Below are positions 59,264-64,000 of a stretch of DNA of 64,000 bases, piece after piece (positions within the stretch are counted from its first letter, which is position 1; each line of letters starts with the position of its first letter). The stretch is from Rhabditoides inermis (Eukaryota; Nematoda; Chromadorea; Rhabditida; Rhabditidae), in contig CAWZYM010000019.1 in NCBI GenBank assembly GCA_963966185.1, positions 121,001 through 185,000 of the forward strand, given 5' to 3'. A program made the translations under genes and the position numbers. Under the pieces are notes generated by a model that made no database searches, had not been told where the DNA came from, and saw nothing but the letters and a program-made list of their open reading frames with translations.

Positions 59264-61854
59264 GTCGATGGACTGCAACCGGAAGACGTGGTGCGTGAAC
59301 CAAAGGTACAAGGGAGGTGTGAATGTTGTACTACTAACATATGCGAATGCATACGCTCGACTCACCATGGCGGACCGAGGTGGTTGGGGATGTTGCATGA
59401 ATGGAGTCCGCCTAGAGTCGCCGCAGTCGCATCATATCGGATAAGCCAGCTAACGAATTATTGATCGTCACACTTCTCTCTCGCAACACGCGTGCGTGTC
59501 GACAACCAACGCGCGAGCAATACGCACGCGTCGCCTCACCCTGCAACAATGCCAATAAGACACATGAAATATATCCGAGAGAGATGGACGGAATCGGGAC
59601 GACAGAAATGGAATGCACGGCGCGGCGGCAGAGTTGGATAGACGCGCTGCGATGGTCACGACAGCGTATCAATGATGATGATTATATTAGTATTATACTA
59701 AAATAAACACATAATAGAACGAAACATAAACATAAAACTTGGAGGATAAAAAGGAAAGGCATAAATATAAAGGAAACCGAAAAGACGCGATGCGAATAAC
59801 GGACTGCGACGCTACGCTTCGGCGGCGCGCGATAATTCGTTATTATTCGCGCTGTGTCGCAAATATAATTTGATTTTCTGTGGGTTTTTTTTTACCGCTG
59901 TTTCTCTTATCCTCTTTTCTGTTACTGTCTGTTTAAAAAAATCATAACCTAGGCAACATACGCAACGTTTTTCCAAAGGTGTCCCAATGAAAACACACAT
60001 GTTATATACTCCCATTTGTGCTAGATTGTCGAGACTGCGTATATCGTAGTATAGTTGCGAAGGTTGTTTTGTGGTTGCTACTAGAGCTCTACAGGTGCGG
60101 TGGTCATTGGCAGTGGCGGCTAGCACGGGGTTTCGTTGTCTGGTGTGTCGTCCGCTCGCACTCTATTCAAACAGTCTCTCTCTCTGTCGACAGCCCATCC
60201 ATTTTCACTCGACACCCTCTCTCCCACCAGCCGGCGCGCGCGTCTTTCTTTTGTTTCATTCGTCCACAAACGTGCGCTTTTTTTTGACGGCGAGTGGTCT
60301 CCACCATCGGCGGTCTCTCCTATTTCCACTACAGGCCCTTTCGTATCGAGTTCCACCACAGGTGTGCCTCGCACCAATTTACAGACCCGCCCTTTTCCCC
60401 ACATATCACCCCCTTTATCTCTCCTATCCATTCCCGGAAACGCGCATGTATCCGTTTATGGATCGCCATCCCTTTTTATTACTTTGGCTGGCTTTGTGCC
60501 GCCCGCCGATGTTGACTCACTCACGCCCCGCATTCCTTCGCGATAATGTATCACAATATTTGCAATCTCTGATAAGGGCTAGTCTTATCAACTCGGTGGG
60601 CGGCGGTAGTCAGTTGTTGATGTAGTCGTGCCGGGCTGCTGACCTTTGCAATTAGTGATGTGATTGGATGGATGTGTTCACTCGTGCGCTCCGGTCTCTC
60701 GCGCGAGTGTCCTCCATTGTACGCGTGTGTGTCATCCTACTGCTGTACAGTTCGTCCCCTCTCCTCCCCCCTTCACTCGCCCTCACTCTCGCCCGATCAC
60801 TCGATTCAATCGGCTTATATGCACGCACTGAGGGATTATGAATCGTAGCTCTCCCCCACTCTCCCACCTCTCTATTCCAATATGCCTGAATTACGTCACG
60901 ATGGTGTCTTTGTTCACATATTGCTTGGAGGATTGCGCCAAGGCCACGCTGTGTGTCGGGAGTGGGTGGGACGCGCGGTGTATATTGATCGTGATTGATA
61001 TGGATCTCGCGCATCCCCTCTTCTCTGTGTATGTGCATCGATCGATCCGCCCGGCTGTGCTCACCTGTCACCAGCCGCCCCCCCCCGAACCGTCAACATT
61101 GTCTATGCTAATCACGCACACTTGGTTGACCGCCACAATTTCGAAATCGCCAGTGTGTGTACCGTCGATTGAATCAATCGCAGCTGCCTCCTCGCTTTAT
61201 GCCTGTTCATTTCACCCACTCACATTAAGCACACTGAGGAGTGTGTCCAGTTTGCAGCGCGTCTTCCTCAATTGCCCCGAGGGCGTTCTTCCCCTTTTCG
61301 GCGGTCACTCTCCCACCCACCCCGCCATCAACTTCCTTTCACGTGGCTCACAGCGCGGCGCTGCTTTTTTGCGAGTCTTGTTTTTTCTCGCTCCTCAGTT
61401 CACAATGAGTTCTGGGTCAAAGGCGGCTAGCGTTCCCGGCTGAAGAAGTTTTGCGGTTGGTGAAATGGAGAAGACCGTTCCGAACCGCGCTCTCTTGTTC
61501 TTTCTCTCTCCGGCGTCAACCGACCCACTCGTGCGCTCACTCGAGCGACGCCCTTTGGAGTGTGTATGCTTGACGCGCCGAGTGGTTTGTGGGTGATGAT
61601 CCGTGTGTGTGCGGAGTTTGCATGTGCCCTGCCTAGGCAAGATTGCTTGGTCAGCCGCCTCCCTTGTTTGTTCCATTGTCGGCTGAACGCGAGCAAAACT
61701 GAACACAACGGTACCGGTAGCCGTCCCTTCTCTCTAAACCGGCTGCTCTTTGTTATTGTTTATTCCTATTCGCTCTTTCCCCCTCGCCCGCGGTCGTTTT
61801 TGACTCCACTTCCGTTCTCCGTATTCCAGTTTGATTTGCATATTGTAGTGGTTG
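59264..61854. other. 2.6-kb intergenic region between divergent NAA60 and EXC-4 genes
   Basis: Probable promoters for both genes. Sequence is mixed, with C/T-rich runs from 60160 to 61830. Open frames of 100-200 codons exist (60071-60625, 60838-61443) but show no domain, no splice-linked continuation and biased composition, so I do not call them. Confidence 0.6.
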
Positions 61855-63960
<2,106 letters not shown>

Positions 63961-64000
63961 GTACTGCATCTCTCTCTCCCCCCCCTCTCTCCCTCTCTCC

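Noticed and set aside
60071..61443. Frames of 184 and 201 codons between NAA60 and EXC-4
   Set aside because: Overlapping open frames in several phases in C/T-rich sequence, no recognisable motif, no linked exons.

Overview
This is a eukaryotic nuclear window, and the evidence points to a nematode. Genes are cut into many short exons by mostly 50-400 bp introns. The window holds a nematode-type sperm-specific MSP-domain gene, an EXC-4-type CLIC gene, a DAPK-1-type kinase and a GON-2/GTL-like TRPM channel. Several start codons sit just behind a pyrimidine-rich AG, as expected for spliced-leader trans-splicing or short 5' UTR introns. Intergenic regions and introns are loaded with (CT)n/(GA)n and other simple repeats. 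I cannot assign a species.

Layout, left to right. 1-1514 (+): C-terminal WD40 part of BOP1. 1515-7663: gene-free, CT/GA-rich. 7664-19456 (+): complete 38-exon death-associated protein kinase (1,432 aa; kinase, CaM segment, ankyrins, ROCO, death-domain-like end). 20405-27230 (+): a 27-exon, 1,136-aa protein I do not recognise. 27930-28351 (+): tentative small membrane protein. 28468-28851 (-): SSP-type MSP-domain protein. 29740-30315 (+): NDUFS5. 30591-34417 (+): DET1. 34690-36894 (+): RERG/RASL-like small GTPase. 37361-39669 (+): type II membrane protein. About 40190-44526 (+): non-LTR (CR1/Jockey-like) retrotransposon with both ORFs open. 46324-56834 (+): 51-exon TRPM channel (1,563 aa). 57424-59263 (-): NAA60 N-acetyltransferase. 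61855 to the window end (+): EXC-4/CLIC, cut off by the edge.

The multi-exon models were joined by hand, keeping reading phase across GT(GC)-AG introns. The kinase, the unknown protein, DET1, the GTPase, TRPM and NAA60 each close in frame from first ATG to stop, which supports the joins. The genes look like independent housekeeping or neuronal/epithelial genes. BOP1 serves ribosome biogenesis, NDUFS5 complex I, DET1 CRL4 ubiquitin ligases, NAA60 Golgi N-acetylation, TRPM cation uptake and EXC-4 tubulogenesis. No operon logic is evident.

The less expected content is in the introns and the retroelement: a hAT-like MITE with a perfect 8-bp target duplication, a second MITE with 5-bp duplication, a family of about 110-140-bp foldback elements in introns of four genes, an inverted repeat pair inside one gene, a LINE whose ORF1 and ORF2 are separated by one in-frame UAG, and repeated use of TTGAG 3' splice sites.
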